This document shows, piece after piece, positions 14,511 to 24,335 of a stretch of DNA of 64,000 bases. Below the pieces are notes generated by a model. The model searched no databases. It worked only from the letters and a program-made list of their open reading frames with translations, and was not told the DNA's origin. Source of the DNA: CAXXHQ01 sp963665265. GTDB lineage: Bacteria > Planctomycetota > Planctomycetia > Pirellulales > Thermoguttaceae. The DNA lies in NCBI GenBank assembly GCA_963665265.2, contig OY762224.2, positions 1,426,001 through 1,490,000 of the forward strand. Direction: 5' to 3'. Within the stretch, counting starts at the first letter, position 1. Each line of letters starts with the position of its first letter. A program made the position numbers and the translations under genes.

Positions 14511-14554
14511 GTTCCGCCTAATCCTATCTAATGACCGAGGCTCTACCCAAAGTT

Positions 14555-15364
14555 TTAACGAGTTCTTCCCTGTTCCAACGATCTTGCCATATTTCCGGCG
14601 GCCGTGGAGGCATGACTTCGTATTTTTGTCAGCAACCAATCAAACACTTCTCGATTTTCATACGTTTGCATCCACGACTCATGTCCGACATTGGAGTAAA
14701 TGGTGAGCTTGGCGTTTCCGCCGATGGCTTGAATCGCCGCAACCATCTCTTGGCTCGTCGAAAGCGGAACGGTGTGGTCTTTTTTTCCGTGAAATGCCCA
14801 CACTGGCAAGTCTTTGAATCGCTCGGCCGTTGCCGGATCGCCCTTTCCGCAAATCGGGATAACCGCAGCAAATCGATCGGGATGCGCCGCCGCCAGCTTC
14901 CAAGCGCCGCTTCCGCCCATGCTGGAGCCGGTTAAATAGATTCGATCGGGATCGACGCGGTATTTGCCGATGACTTCACTTAGCAAGGCGTTTAAGCTCT
15001 CCACCTCCCAGACCATTCCTTCGGGACATTGAGGCGAAACGAGGATAAAGGGAAATGAATTATCCTTTTCAACGATCAAAGGGAGGCCGTCCCGTTTCAA
15101 CTTTGAGAGATTATCGCCGCGTTCGCCTACTCCGTGGAGATGCATCAGCAAAGGACGTTTGCGGTCGTCCTCGTAGTAATCTTTCGGTAAGAACGACAAA
15201 TATCCGATAGGGAGGATCGAACTGTCCTCGCTCTCAAAAAGCATTTCCGTTTGGACGCCGGCTTTTTGCGAACGCCAACTCCATCCGACTAAGCTGCAAC
15301 CGATTGCAAACGAAATTGCGATAAACCCGTATGTCCGCGAACGAAAGCGCCGTAAAAACATCAT
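14555..15364 (-). CDS. Secreted or membrane-anchored alpha/beta-hydrolase (esterase-like)
   Basis: From ATG 15364 (GAGG five bases before) the product has an N-terminal anchor (YGFIAISFAIGCSLVGWSW). The hydrolase core shows PLLMHLHGVGERGDN (oxyanion HGxG), the nucleophile elbow GSSMGGSGAW, the DHTVP acid region and a terminal VGHESW histidine. This is the order of the dienelactone-hydrolase / poly(3-hydroxybutyrate)-depolymerase-like esterases, probably acting outside the cytoplasmic membrane. The start codons ATGATG overlap the TGA of the fusion protein gene at 15361, indicating coupling. The substrate is unknown. Confidence 0.85.
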   Translation of the reverse strand: MMFLRRFRSRTYGFIAISFAIGCSLVGWSWRSQKAGVQTEMLFESEDSSILPIGYLSFLPKDYYEDDRKRPLLMHLHGVGERGDNLSKLKRDGLPLIVEKDNSFPFILVSPQCPEGMVWEVESLNALLSEVIGKYRVDPDRIYLTGSSMGGSGAWKLAAAHPDRFAAVIPICGKGDPATAERFKDLPVWAFHGKKDHTVPLSTSQEMVAAIQAIGGNAKLTIYSNVGHESWMQTYENREVFDWLLTKIRSHASTAAGNMARSLEQGRTR

Positions 15365-17541
15365 TGCGACCTCACGTATTCGCACGCCACTCGAAAACCT
15401 AGTTGCCAACTTTTTTGCCAAGGTTCATGCGCATGCTGCATATACTGGCATCGATTACCGCGAAACACGAATGTGCTACCTCTTGTTACTCGCATAACTC
15501 CTAGCGACGGGCCTTGCGGATCGTCGCTAGGAGAGAGGGCGTAATACTCTCGCAAATACCAATCCGAACACCATTCAGCGACGTTTTCGCTCATGTCATA
15601 TAGGCCGAAAGCGTTGGGCGTAGCTACGCCGACTTGTTTTAGCGGTATATCGTGTCGAAGCTTTAGGGCCGGGTCGTCGTCTTCAGGACTGAGATCGCCG
15701 CCGCGACAGGCGTATTCCCATTCCGCCTCGGTAGGCAAACGATAACGCCTCCCGGCCGCTTTTTCCTCCGGCAATTCGGAAAGCTTGCGGCAGAAGTTGG
15801 CGGCGTCATACCAGGAAACCATTACGACGGGAAATCGTTTTGCGTCCTGCGACGCTCTTTCGTAGTCGGCTTTCGCTTTTTGAACGGCGGCGGCTAGCAC
15901 GGCCTTGCGCTTGCCAGACGCCTCTGATTCGATGCTCTTTTCTCTACCGACCTCTTGAACGAATGATTCCTCGCGAAAGAGCTTTTCTTGAATGGATTGC
16001 TCTTCTTCCGAATTCGCCGGCAATTGAGCGTCGTAGAGCGATTCTTCTATTGATCGCCGCTCACGGATTCTTTTTCGCTCAATGACCGCCTGACGTTGAG
16101 CGGAGACACTTTTTTCGTCCGCTTCGCCGCGAGTTCTAATTTCCCCGGAACGATCAGCGGGTTGCGGACTTGGGTTTTCGCCGACTACTTTTTCATATTC
16201 CTCTTGCGTGACTTCGTAGATATCCATAAACAGAGGTTTGGTGATTCGCACGCGATGCGGCGGGTTTTCGTCAGGATATTCAACCCCGTATGGTTTTGAC
16301 GGAGCGCCCATCATGTATTCGCCCGTCGGAATGCGTTTAAGTTTCATTCCGACCGCGTTAGTAACGACGTCCTCCGTCACTTCCGGATCAATTACCACGG
16401 CGTTGGTCCACTCCGGTTTGGAAAACACGTCATCTTCGTCGGCGGCGATGAAATCTTCGCCCGAAGAGGAAGCGTCGATTCCCCGAACATCCACTTTACG
16501 CGGCGTTTCTCGGGAATGAATCAGATGCCACAGGTTTAAGTTAATATCATCCCGCGCGAAATGCGTCGCTCCGTCAGCGGTCAGCAACTGCACTCCTCCG
16601 GGGTGCATGCTTCTTGCCCCGGCTTCATGGTAGTAGTCTTGATGATCGCAACAGGTCATTCCCGCTTCGGAAATCTCGCTCCATGTCATTAATTGATGAA
16701 GCCGAATCGAGCCGTATGTGTCATCAGCTTGCTGCCGAGTGGGGTTGGGACCGAAGCAGTCGCCATATAGTCCGTGAGCATGCGTGGCGCAAGCCCCCAT
16801 GGCGCCAAACGCCCATACGCCTCGCCCGTCCACCGGCAGAAGACCAGATCGGATTTCGTCAACAAGAACTGTCGTCGCAAGACCGTTGCGAAAGTCCTTA
16901 AACGAGAATGTCTTATTAAACCCCGCTACTCCGTTTCCCCAAAGACGAGCGACGTTTCCCTCAACCGCATAGCGAATCCCGTCAGGGTGCGGATAGCCTA
17001 CAGGCCCCCCGGCTCCTAATAGTTCGCTTACGCCCATATTGATTGCATAGTTTCCGCGTGCGAAAATACTGACCGCTCCGTTCGCCAAAACCATTGCGTA
17101 ATTGTTGTTCGTTCGGTGGTAAGCGTCCGACGGGCAACTCATGACGGCTAGTTCAGTCGTGCGGAGTTTTTCGTTCTTCGGGTCGGAAATCGGAACGCCC
17201 GCTTTGAACTCCGCGTACAATTGGTCCTGTCCGAGATACGGAAGTAATAAGATCGTCCAATTCGCATGCGGCGCGATAGTCGTGTCTCTTCGCTCTCCCT
17301 CCGGCGCCCAAAGCGTTAAAACGTTATTTCGATTCGGCCAAAGTGCGGTCGGCGGCAGCTCTTTTTTAGTCGTATGAAAACTCAAGAACGCTCCGCCGAG
17401 TTGCCGGAGGTTGTTTGCGCAAGTTGCCCGACGAGACAATTCACGCAAGTGCGAAAGCCCAGGAAGCAACAATGCGACTAAAGCCGCCAGAACTATCGCA
17501 AGCGCCGCGAAATCACGTTTTGTTAAATTCAATTTTGACAT
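15361..17541 (-). CDS. Fusion of DUF1559 region and FGE-sulfatase domain, 726 aa
   Basis: Residues 1-30 form a membrane helix without a canonical prepilin cleavage motif. Residues about 30-340 follow the DUF1559 pattern (RRATCANNLRQLGGAFLSF, HANWTILLLPYLGQDQLY, MSCPSDAYHRTNNNYAM). Residues about 395-726 are a formylglycine-generating-enzyme-like domain (IPTGEYMMGAPSKP, DIYEVTQEEYEKVVG, VVMVSWYDAANFCRKLSEL, YRLPTEAEWEYACRGG, GLYDMSENVAEWCSDWY, WQLGFRVACE). A highly charged coiled-coil of roughly 110 residues (about 455-565) interrupts the FGE fold. Only one of the two catalytic-type Cys is evident (GNRCQYM), so formylglycine synthesis is doubtful. The protein is probably extracytoplasmic and membrane-tethered. 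Confidence 0.85.
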   Translation of the reverse strand: MSKLNLTKRDFAALAIVLAALVALLLPGLSHLRELSRRATCANNLRQLGGAFLSFHTTKKELPPTALWPNRNNVLTLWAPEGERRDTTIAPHANWTILLLPYLGQDQLYAEFKAGVPISDPKNEKLRTTELAVMSCPSDAYHRTNNNYAMVLANGAVSIFARGNYAINMGVSELLGAGGPVGYPHPDGIRYAVEGNVARLWGNGVAGFNKTFSFKDFRNGLATTVLVDEIRSGLLPVDGRGVWAFGAMGACATHAHGLYGDCFGPNPTRQQADDTYGSIRLHQLMTWSEISEAGMTCCDHQDYYHEAGARSMHPGGVQLLTADGATHFARDDINLNLWHLIHSRETPRKVDVRGIDASSSGEDFIAADEDDVFSKPEWTNAVVIDPEVTEDVVTNAVGMKLKRIPTGEYMMGAPSKPYGVEYPDENPPHRVRITKPLFMDIYEVTQEEYEKVVGENPSPQPADRSGEIRTRGEADEKSVSAQRQAVIERKRIRERRSIEESLYDAQLPANSEEEQSIQEKLFREESFVQEVGREKSIESEASGKRKAVLAAAVQKAKADYERASQDAKRFPVVMVSWYDAANFCRKLSELPEEKAAGRRYRLPTEAEWEYACRGGDLSPEDDDPALKLRHDIPLKQVGVATPNAFGLYDMSENVAEWCSDWYLREYYALSPSDDPQGPSLGVMRVTRGSTFVFRGNRCQYMQHAHEPWQKSWQLGFRVACEYVRSQ

Positions 17542-17581
17542 GGTTGCCGTTAGAAAAGAAAAACTCGGCGAACTGCCGTAA

Positions 17582-18415
17582 TTAACTCGAAAAGGTCACG
17601 CCCTCCTTGCGCCAATGCCTCCAACGCCACAACGCTTTAAGAGCCGCCCATCCGTCTTTTAGACGGCTTCTTTCACCGGATTTTCTGCTTCGAGAAGAAT
17701 ACTGAATGGGAACTTCATGAATTTTAGCGCCCATCTTGCAGAGCTTCGCCGTAATCTCCGGGCCAAGCGTAAAGCGATCGGAATGAAGGTCGAGGCCCCG
17801 GGCCAAGGATGTCGGCAAGACCGTGTAACATGTAAACATATCCGTCAGCTTCGCGCCATAAAGCGTCCGTACCGCAAAATTCAACGTTCCGAGTCCTAGT
17901 CGTAGAAATCCACTTAGGCGTTTTGTCGGAGCTAAATACCGTGACCCGTAAACGACGTCCGCCCCTCCTGCAAGCAACGGCTCCAACATTTTAGGGTAAT
18001 CAGCCGGATCGTATTCCAAATCGGCGTCCTGAATGATCGTAAAACGTCCTCGCGCAAGGAGCAGGCCAGTTCGCACTGCGGCGCCTTTGCCCCTGTTGAA
18101 GTCATGTTTAAGAAGCGTCACATGTCGGTTATCTCGCCACTGATTGAGGATTTTCGCCGTTCCGTCCGTCGATGCGTCGTCAACCACGATAATTTCTTTG
18201 TCGTAAGGGGCCCATAAGACCCGGCAAAGCAATTCGTGAATCGTTCGCTCCTCGTTGTAAACGGGGATAATTACCGTTAGCGTCGGCGTAGCGGAACTAT
18301 TTCCGCCGCCTCTTGAATGCAATGTTCGCGGAGCGGCGGCATCTAATGACGTCTTAGAAGAATGCGAAGCACAACCATTTACGGCATTCATGTTATCTTT
18401 GGGAGGCGACTTCAT
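17582..18415 (-). CDS. GT2 family glycosyltransferase, paralogue
   Basis: The same GT-A motifs as the gene at 11475 appear in order: LTVIIPVYNEERTIHELLCRV, IIVVDDASTDGTAKIL, NRGKGAAVRTGLLLARG, IIQDADLEYDPADY (the acidic metal-binding segment) and VYGSRYLAP. The first 45 residues are polar and low-complexity and may be poorly conserved, so the start could be the internal Met at residue 9. No C-terminal membrane helices. The product presumably loads a sugar onto a polyprenyl phosphate. It lies just upstream of the DUF1559-FGE gene (40 bases). Confidence 0.86.
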   Translation of the reverse strand: MKSPPKDNMNAVNGCASHSSKTSLDAAAPRTLHSRGGGNSSATPTLTVIIPVYNEERTIHELLCRVLWAPYDKEIIVVDDASTDGTAKILNQWRDNRHVTLLKHDFNRGKGAAVRTGLLLARGRFTIIQDADLEYDPADYPKMLEPLLAGGADVVYGSRYLAPTKRLSGFLRLGLGTLNFAVRTLYGAKLTDMFTCYTVLPTSLARGLDLHSDRFTLGPEITAKLCKMGAKIHEVPIQYSSRSRKSGERSRLKDGWAALKALWRWRHWRKEGVTFSS

Positions 18416-18480
18416 AAAAGCTTTCGTGCGAAAAGGAACTGGATAAGCGTTGCGGTCGTTTCAACGGAGCATGCTTACGA

Positions 18481-19749
18481 TCATTTTTTCTTTCGTCGCC
18501 ATATATAGATCACGGACGCAAAAGCGACTATTCCGACGCCCGACCAAGTTATCGTTTTCGTCCAGAACTTCTGCTTTCTGACTTGCAGATAGATGAGTTT
18601 GCGCAATTCACCCGGAGCGGTTTGTCCGGCAATCGTTTTGGGATATTGTCGCACAACCTCGTCAAGCAAATCACGCGAACTCGTTAAGTCATTCAAATCG
18701 CGGTAGTTTTGAGCGACCAGGAGCATGAGACTTGATTTCAAGTCCGGCCCAGTAACCTTATCGATAAGCGGCTTAAGCGTTTCGTTCGACTTAGTAAATA
18801 GCTTGGTATTTCGGTAGCTTTCGCCGAGTTTTTGGCGTAAGGTTATTTCAAAATCATCCTGAGCGTTTCGTTTGGCGGAATCAACCAAGGCCTCCACGAT
18901 GGCCTTTTGGTATTCCGGACCGTCTTTTGGAGATAGCTCGCAGATTTTAAGATATTCAAGCCAGAGTCGAGGCATAGACGAGGGCATACCTAAGATTTTA
19001 CCGTATGTCTCCGCCGCCTCCGAATGCAACCCAAGCCGCGACTGCGTTTGAGCGAGCCAATACATCCTTGTTGCAAGCGGGGTCTTCTCCGCATCTGGAA
19101 TCGCCGCGCATTTCTTTAATGCGGCGTTCGCCGCCTTCAGCAGCGGGGCGGACTTTTTCGTATGACCTTCCGAAACGTCACGTTTCGCTAGAGACGTTCC
19201 AATGCGAAAGAGAATTTCGGCGTATTGCGACCGAGATACCGGATCGTTTCGTTGGTCAGCCCGCTGCTTGGCCGACGCTTCTAATCGCCCCGCGATTTTG
19301 AGAACTAGATCAAGAGGTTTTCCTGACGACAAGTCAAGTTGGCGATCTTCGGCAAGTATCTGATTATCGGGGTCGCCGGCTTTCTGGGCGTCTTGCTCCA
19401 TTCTTAGATAAGTTATAAAGGCTTCATCTTTTTTCCCGAGCGCGATTTGAGCAGTTCCCATCGCATCGATCAATTTAAGACGAAGCGATTGATCTTCGGT
19501 AGGGCGAGACACTGCAGCCTTGAAATCCAATTCCCATGACGAGTAAAATTTGCGACGCTCCTGTGGCTTAAGCTTCGTTTCTCCTTCTCGAAATTCCTTA
19601 AGCAAGGCTTGAGAAGCTTTGGGAGCCTCAAGCACGGAATTGTCGCTTTCCGAGACGTTTGCGTCATCCGCAAAACAATAACTCGCAAGCGTTCCGAAGC
19701 CGATTGCTAGAACAGAAGCGAACAAAAAAATCATAAAACGAGATGTCAT
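18481..19749 (-). CDS. Exported tetratricopeptide-repeat protein with C-terminal anchor
   Basis: A signal peptide (MIFLFASVLAIGFGTLASYCFA) is followed by about 350 helical residues with TPR-like units, for instance TRMYWLAQTQSRLGLHSEAAETYGKI written in two repeats of about 34 residues, and later LLVAQNYRDLNDLTSSRDLL. A C-terminal membrane helix (WSGVGIVAFASVIYIW) ends in RRKKK, placing the repeats outside the cytoplasm. The likely role is as a protein-binding scaffold in the periplasm. It lies between the GT2 gene and a DUF1573 gene, all on the minus strand. Confidence 0.72.
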   Translation of the reverse strand: MTSRFMIFLFASVLAIGFGTLASYCFADDANVSESDNSVLEAPKASQALLKEFREGETKLKPQERRKFYSSWELDFKAAVSRPTEDQSLRLKLIDAMGTAQIALGKKDEAFITYLRMEQDAQKAGDPDNQILAEDRQLDLSSGKPLDLVLKIAGRLEASAKQRADQRNDPVSRSQYAEILFRIGTSLAKRDVSEGHTKKSAPLLKAANAALKKCAAIPDAEKTPLATRMYWLAQTQSRLGLHSEAAETYGKILGMPSSMPRLWLEYLKICELSPKDGPEYQKAIVEALVDSAKRNAQDDFEITLRQKLGESYRNTKLFTKSNETLKPLIDKVTGPDLKSSLMLLVAQNYRDLNDLTSSRDLLDEVVRQYPKTIAGQTAPGELRKLIYLQVRKQKFWTKTITWSGVGIVAFASVIYIWRRKKK

Positions 19750-19809
19750 GGTACAAGCCGCTTCCGTTATTGGTGGCCAGTGGGCAATAGCTGTCGGCGA
19801 CGAAACATG

Positions 19810-20916
19810 CTAGGACGTTTTAGGTGAACTTCCGCTCTTGGTTTTCCGCAGCTTCTTAATCTGAAGTTCATGCAACTGAATCGGAATTCGCATCGGGCCG
19901 AGATTTGTTTCAATGTCGATATTCTGATCCTTCAAGGCCCGCGTCGCTTTGATGTTTTCAAAATGAAGAGCAACGGCGCTATCATTTTTTTGTTTCTGCG
20001 AAAGTTTGTAGTCAGTGCCTGTTAGGATAACCTTCCGAATTTCCAGTGGGCTTCCGTCCAACGTCTTTACCACAAAATCGGCAGTGTGAGTTACGTCCTC
20101 CTCATCATCCTCGGCGATGTCGAAATACGGCGGATCTGCCTTGAGGAAGGACTCATTCACGATTGTTATGGGCATACGCAAACTCCTCTGGCTTGCACCA
20201 TCAATTTTCAAATCAATGTATGAGTAAGTTACTCCGGACGAGGCGTTGCCGTCTACGCTAACTAAGACAATATACTTACGGCCTGGCTGCGAGACTCTGC
20301 AGTCAGCGCTGGAAACAGAGCTTCCTAACTTATCACCAGATACAACAATAGACTCGTCTGCGAAAAGAGACGAGACGTCGAAGCTTTTGCTAGGAAAGGA
20401 ATTCTCGCCCGGCTTTTTTTCAAACAAGAGCATTTCTACAGAAGTCACAACAGATGGACGAACTTCACAAGCAATCGATAAATGAATGCTTGGAGTGATC
20501 AAATCATCGGTTGCAACTGAGATTGAAGATTGACGAACTCCTGGTGTATCATCTGTATCAACCGCAACGACGACATGGCCCGATGTTTGGGGTGCAATGG
20601 TTCCCGAAAAACTGACAATTCTCGTGCAGCCACAACCAGGAACAACCTTAAGAATATGCCGCGTCTCATTTGTGTTATTTTGCACGCAAAACGTATGCTG
20701 AACAATTTGGCCGACTCGCACTGCACCGTAATTGTGATGTGGCTCATCACAGCTCAACCCTTTGAGAAAGACGGCAGGCCTTTTGATGAATTCTGATTTG
20801 ACCCGAAAGCGGGGGGAAACAGCGAGGAAAATCGCTGCTGCACAAAACGAGCCCGAGCATATAGCTACTACTAAAGCTATTCTCTGAGTCGCAGGTCGCC
20901 TTAGCTGTAATGACAT
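19810..20916 (-). CDS. DUF1573 family exported protein
   Basis: ATG 20916 follows AGGAAG. A membrane helix (IALVVAICSGSFCAAAIFLA) precedes the DUF1573 domain at about residues 55-150: HNYGAVRVGQIVQHTFCVQN, then VVPGCGCTRIVSFSG with the family's Gly-Cys-Gly-Cys-Thr motif, and IAPQTSGHVVVAVDTDD. The rest is beta-rich and may hold a second Ig-like unit (DPPYFDIAEDDEEDVTHTADF). DUF1573 is an Ig-like (ASH-type) domain found in secreted or envelope proteins of Bacteroidetes and Planctomycetes. The gene adjoins the A+T-richer cassette that follows and may belong with it. Confidence 0.82.
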   Translation of the reverse strand: MSLQLRRPATQRIALVVAICSGSFCAAAIFLAVSPRFRVKSEFIKRPAVFLKGLSCDEPHHNYGAVRVGQIVQHTFCVQNNTNETRHILKVVPGCGCTRIVSFSGTIAPQTSGHVVVAVDTDDTPGVRQSSISVATDDLITPSIHLSIACEVRPSVVTSVEMLLFEKKPGENSFPSKSFDVSSLFADESIVVSGDKLGSSVSSADCRVSQPGRKYIVLVSVDGNASSGVTYSYIDLKIDGASQRSLRMPITIVNESFLKADPPYFDIAEDDEEDVTHTADFVVKTLDGSPLEIRKVILTGTDYKLSQKQKNDSAVALHFENIKATRALKDQNIDIETNLGPMRIPIQLHELQIKKLRKTKSGSSPKTS

Positions 20917-20945
20917 GTTGCGGATCTTCCTATTCTAAATACCAG

Positions 20946-23369
20946 TTACTTATTGTCTAATAAAGGCTCAATTACAATATGACATAGCGAGTCATACTGA
21001 TATCCAACAAGAACACTCTTAACCTTGTAAGTGCTAGATATGCTATCGAAGTCTTTTATGTTAGCTGTTGAGAAGTTACACACCAGATGCCTTGCTACCT
21101 CGTACATGCAAGACTTCATGACAAGTTGCTTGCGTGCATTTCGCAAGTAAGCTTTTGAGTCGATTCTAGCCGCTGAAGGAGACGGGGCGTTGTCTAGCTT
21201 CATATCCACCGTCCGGCACTCATCGGAGTATTTTTGCAATTGTTTTTCCATGATCTTGTTAATATCGCTGACGTACTGATCCCACTCGGACTTGCCAAGT
21301 GGTTTTCTGAAAAATGGATTTAGAGGATTGTTTGCCTCACGGGATAAGTCGTTAAGGACTATTTTTCTAAGGCTATTCGGCGAATAATTTTCATTCGGTT
21401 TATCCAAGAGCGGTGGAGGCAGCTTCTCGATAAAGTTATCGATAGATCGAATCTGCCACTCAAGTTGTTCTTGGCGTTTTAGGCTATCTTCAGTGCTTAA
21501 TTGGGGACTCCTCAGGAAGTTCTGCAATAAGCATTCCATGGATACTCCAAAAAAAATAACCGATTCCGAATTACGCAAGTTCCAGCCTTCAAGAGTGAGC
21601 CTAAACGATTTGACAAGGTTATCAATATCCGATTTTGAAGCCGTAGATGCCTTTCCAGTTCCCGAAACAGCAAACCCCCTATGGAGACGGGCTGTTATAT
21701 CTTGCATTTGATCGCTTGGCATCTTAGGATATTTATTTCTTACCTCAGAGATTGCTTTGTCTTCGGCTTTAGATATATATGAATCATCTTGAGGCTTGTC
21801 GATTTTTGTTTCCGAGTTATGTGTACTGCTTGGACTTGGTTTCTGCTGCTGTGAATCTGTGATAAGCGTATTTGTCTGGTTCAACGTTTCTACTGAACTA
21901 ATTTGAGCAATTCTACTCATCTCACTGAATTCTAAAATCTTGCCATATTTAATTCCCCGTACAAGCGAAGTCGCATTGGCCCCGATATTCATCCCGTCAT
22001 TGTAGTCGCCTAGGCATGCATTTAGCACGCGTTGCCAGGCAATACAACCCGAGCTCCATGCTTTAGTCGAATAATCTGCCCTCATAATCTGTTTTCTTGT
22101 ATTCGCATCACAAGTGGCAAAGATGGCAATCCTGGAATCCATGCATAAGCTAACTGCCTTACTAAAACCAGCAGTCTGAGTGAAAATGTCACACCAAAAA
22201 CCGATATACTTGGATATCATTTTGTATCGCCTCTGCCGGATCAGGCTAGGAAGCTGATCGACAATTATGATACGATTCGCTTTGGACATTTCTTGATTCC
22301 TGACTAACAAACATATTTGCAACTCTCTGGCCGAGAATAGTGTATCAGTACCTGCAAATAAAGTGCCGTTGGAGTTGGCGCACTCAACAACTTTATCAGC
22401 AAGGCAAATTAAACGATCCTGATCTTGTAACGATGTAGTAACAAATTCGTTTAACGCACTCCTGACTTTGCCGTAGGCAGTATTCGCTATCGCATCGCGA
22501 GCTACCTTTAGTGCAAACTCGTAATCATCATAACTATTGCTATCACTCGGAAATGCTTCTATTCTATCGTAATAGATCGAGGCAGCTCTTTTATTACCTG
22601 ACGATATTGCTACTCTAGTTAGAATAGGTGTATCCGACCAGGCATATGTAGCAAACGCATTTGACATAACCGCGCCACCCGCGAAAAGTCGAACATTGGC
22701 CGTTACTAAGGGCTTGCCTGGAGTCTCAATCCCTGCGTACAAAGTTACCGGCTTAGCATTTCTGGCTAGCGCGCACTCCGGAAATGGTACACTGCTTAAC
22801 CAGGTTGAACTGAAATAATCGTTTACTGATCCCCTGTTAGCATGTTGTGCTTCAGGAAGCGTTGTCTCTATAGAATTAAAAATCTTTTGCCACCATGGGT
22901 TTTCGACAAACACCTTCTGCGCATCTTGGTCGTATAGAAATATTTTCAAGGTTTTTGCCAATGCTGCAAGATCACCTTCTTTTCTGTATGGTAGAGTGCC
23001 GGCTTCTTCCAACTTAATGTCTTGGAATCTCTTGGAGGTTTCGTTGAATATCCTTGAATAATCTAGCCCAATGCATAGCGCGTCATTGATACCGATGCAT
23101 GTAAATGGCATAGTCTTATTGCTAAGACTTGTGGCAAAAGGAATTAGTACTACAGAACCTCTGAACTTTGAGACTACAAACCATAGCTGACACTTGTGAT
23201 TATTCTGCATTGGGAAATCGGCATGTGCTTCGGCTATAAAATCTGGAATGTGACCATTCCCGTAAGTTACAGTCCCGTGCAATTGAGACAAAAGAAAAAT
23301 CGCTTTCAACAGCAGGGAACAGCCATACTTGGTCGATAAACCTGCTTCATGCCTAGATAAATATAGCAT
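20946..23369 (-). CDS. Large unrecognised protein, 807 aa, probably exported
   Basis: ATG 23369 has AGGAA just before it. The N-terminal 50 residues contain a hydrophobic stretch (CSLLLKAIFLLSQLHGTV) that may be a signal sequence. The body is mixed alpha/beta with many Cys; a Ser/Thr/Gln-rich linker (about residues 490-530) separates an N-terminal region from a helical C-terminal region (about 550-800). No motif of a known family was found. Base composition is visibly richer in A+T than flanking genes. It is the last member of a five-gene minus-strand cassette (20.9-28.6 kb). Confidence 0.6.
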   Translation of the reverse strand: MLYLSRHEAGLSTKYGCSLLLKAIFLLSQLHGTVTYGNGHIPDFIAEAHADFPMQNNHKCQLWFVVSKFRGSVVLIPFATSLSNKTMPFTCIGINDALCIGLDYSRIFNETSKRFQDIKLEEAGTLPYRKEGDLAALAKTLKIFLYDQDAQKVFVENPWWQKIFNSIETTLPEAQHANRGSVNDYFSSTWLSSVPFPECALARNAKPVTLYAGIETPGKPLVTANVRLFAGGAVMSNAFATYAWSDTPILTRVAISSGNKRAASIYYDRIEAFPSDSNSYDDYEFALKVARDAIANTAYGKVRSALNEFVTTSLQDQDRLICLADKVVECANSNGTLFAGTDTLFSARELQICLLVRNQEMSKANRIIIVDQLPSLIRQRRYKMISKYIGFWCDIFTQTAGFSKAVSLCMDSRIAIFATCDANTRKQIMRADYSTKAWSSGCIAWQRVLNACLGDYNDGMNIGANATSLVRGIKYGKILEFSEMSRIAQISSVETLNQTNTLITDSQQQKPSPSSTHNSETKIDKPQDDSYISKAEDKAISEVRNKYPKMPSDQMQDITARLHRGFAVSGTGKASTASKSDIDNLVKSFRLTLEGWNLRNSESVIFFGVSMECLLQNFLRSPQLSTEDSLKRQEQLEWQIRSIDNFIEKLPPPLLDKPNENYSPNSLRKIVLNDLSREANNPLNPFFRKPLGKSEWDQYVSDINKIMEKQLQKYSDECRTVDMKLDNAPSPSAARIDSKAYLRNARKQLVMKSCMYEVARHLVCNFSTANIKDFDSISSTYKVKSVLVGYQYDSLCHIVIEPLLDNK

Positions 23370-23468
23370 GTTTCCTAATCCTTTTGCTTTAGTCTCTATC
23401 TCTTGTAACTAGTAGCCCATAAAGATATCGTACTCATTACTCATACTATCGCCAGAGCTGCTCTATAT

Positions 23469-24326
23469 CTAGTGTTTGTGTGGCTTAGTATTGCATGGAC
23501 ACCCACTACCGTGTGTTCCGCCAAACTGAAGCGTGGATGTCTGCGTAAACTTTGTGCTTGTCGAGATTGTTGCACAAATCGCTGTTGTAATTGAAGCTGA
23601 TGCAGTTGCTTGTGAAGTTGCGCTAGAAATCTCGCCGACCACCCCGTTTACCGTTTTTTGATAACCGGTTGAACGTGTGTCTTCGAGGCTAAAAGTATTT
23701 GGTCCGATTTTTACAGGAGAAAGGGTGATGGATGGTCCAGAAGGCGATAATGACACTGACATGCCCCCTGCTAACGCGGTCCCAGTCAATCCGCAAGTCC
23801 CATACAGCAGCAGGTTAATCTCATTAGCGGCGTTGTGTCCTGTTATCTCAGCACGACCTGTTGTCGATGCCGTCCCGCTTACAAGTAGGTTATTGATGGT
23901 AGTGTCTAGTAATACGGAGACCCCAATCTCTCCAGAAACATCAACAACAACCTTTGCGTCAGTTGGTGCCTCATGGTATTGCGACTCCTGGTCGCCATCG
24001 TCGCAGGGTTGCGGAGTCCAGTCTTCGCCAAGGCTCTCGGAGCCGTTGGCGTTAACGGAAGGTGCCGATCCGGAGTAACCACCAGTAGTGTTCGGAATAC
24101 ATGACACGGAGGAGTACGCCTCGCAGTCGGCTCCACACGCGGAACTATTTGATGCAATAATGTAGCTTCCAAAAGCCCCGAAGGGACCGAAGGTTCCCGA
24201 TGTGTATGTGCTGTCACGGGATTTTGGGGAACCTGACCCAGTTTCCGTCCAGAAGCCACGTCCAGATAGACTGCCGCAAGGTATCGCGAGCACCGTAATT
24301 AACGTCAAGGCTATCATCTTTCTCAT
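23469..24326 (-). CDS. Secreted Ser/Thr/Gly-rich protein, 285 aa
   Basis: A clear signal peptide (MRKMIALTLITVLAIPCGSL) is followed by a low-complexity Gly/Ser region and a Cys cluster (SACGADCEAYSSVSCIP). A beta-rich domain comes next, with repeated hydrophobic strands (VVVDVSGEIGVSVLLDTTIN and related segments). The C-terminus is Cys- and His-rich (GSGCPCNTKPHKH). No family recognised. The start lies 9 bases after the stop of the 748-aa gene, so the two are in one operon. It is presumably an extracellular or surface protein. Confidence 0.65.
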   Translation of the reverse strand: MRKMIALTLITVLAIPCGSLSGRGFWTETGSGSPKSRDSTYTSGTFGPFGAFGSYIIASNSSACGADCEAYSSVSCIPNTTGGYSGSAPSVNANGSESLGEDWTPQPCDDGDQESQYHEAPTDAKVVVDVSGEIGVSVLLDTTINNLLVSGTASTTGRAEITGHNAANEINLLLYGTCGLTGTALAGGMSVSLSPSGPSITLSPVKIGPNTFSLEDTRSTGYQKTVNGVVGEISSATSQATASASITTAICATISTSTKFTQTSTLQFGGTHGSGCPCNTKPHKH

Positions 24327-24335
24327 AACTGATCC

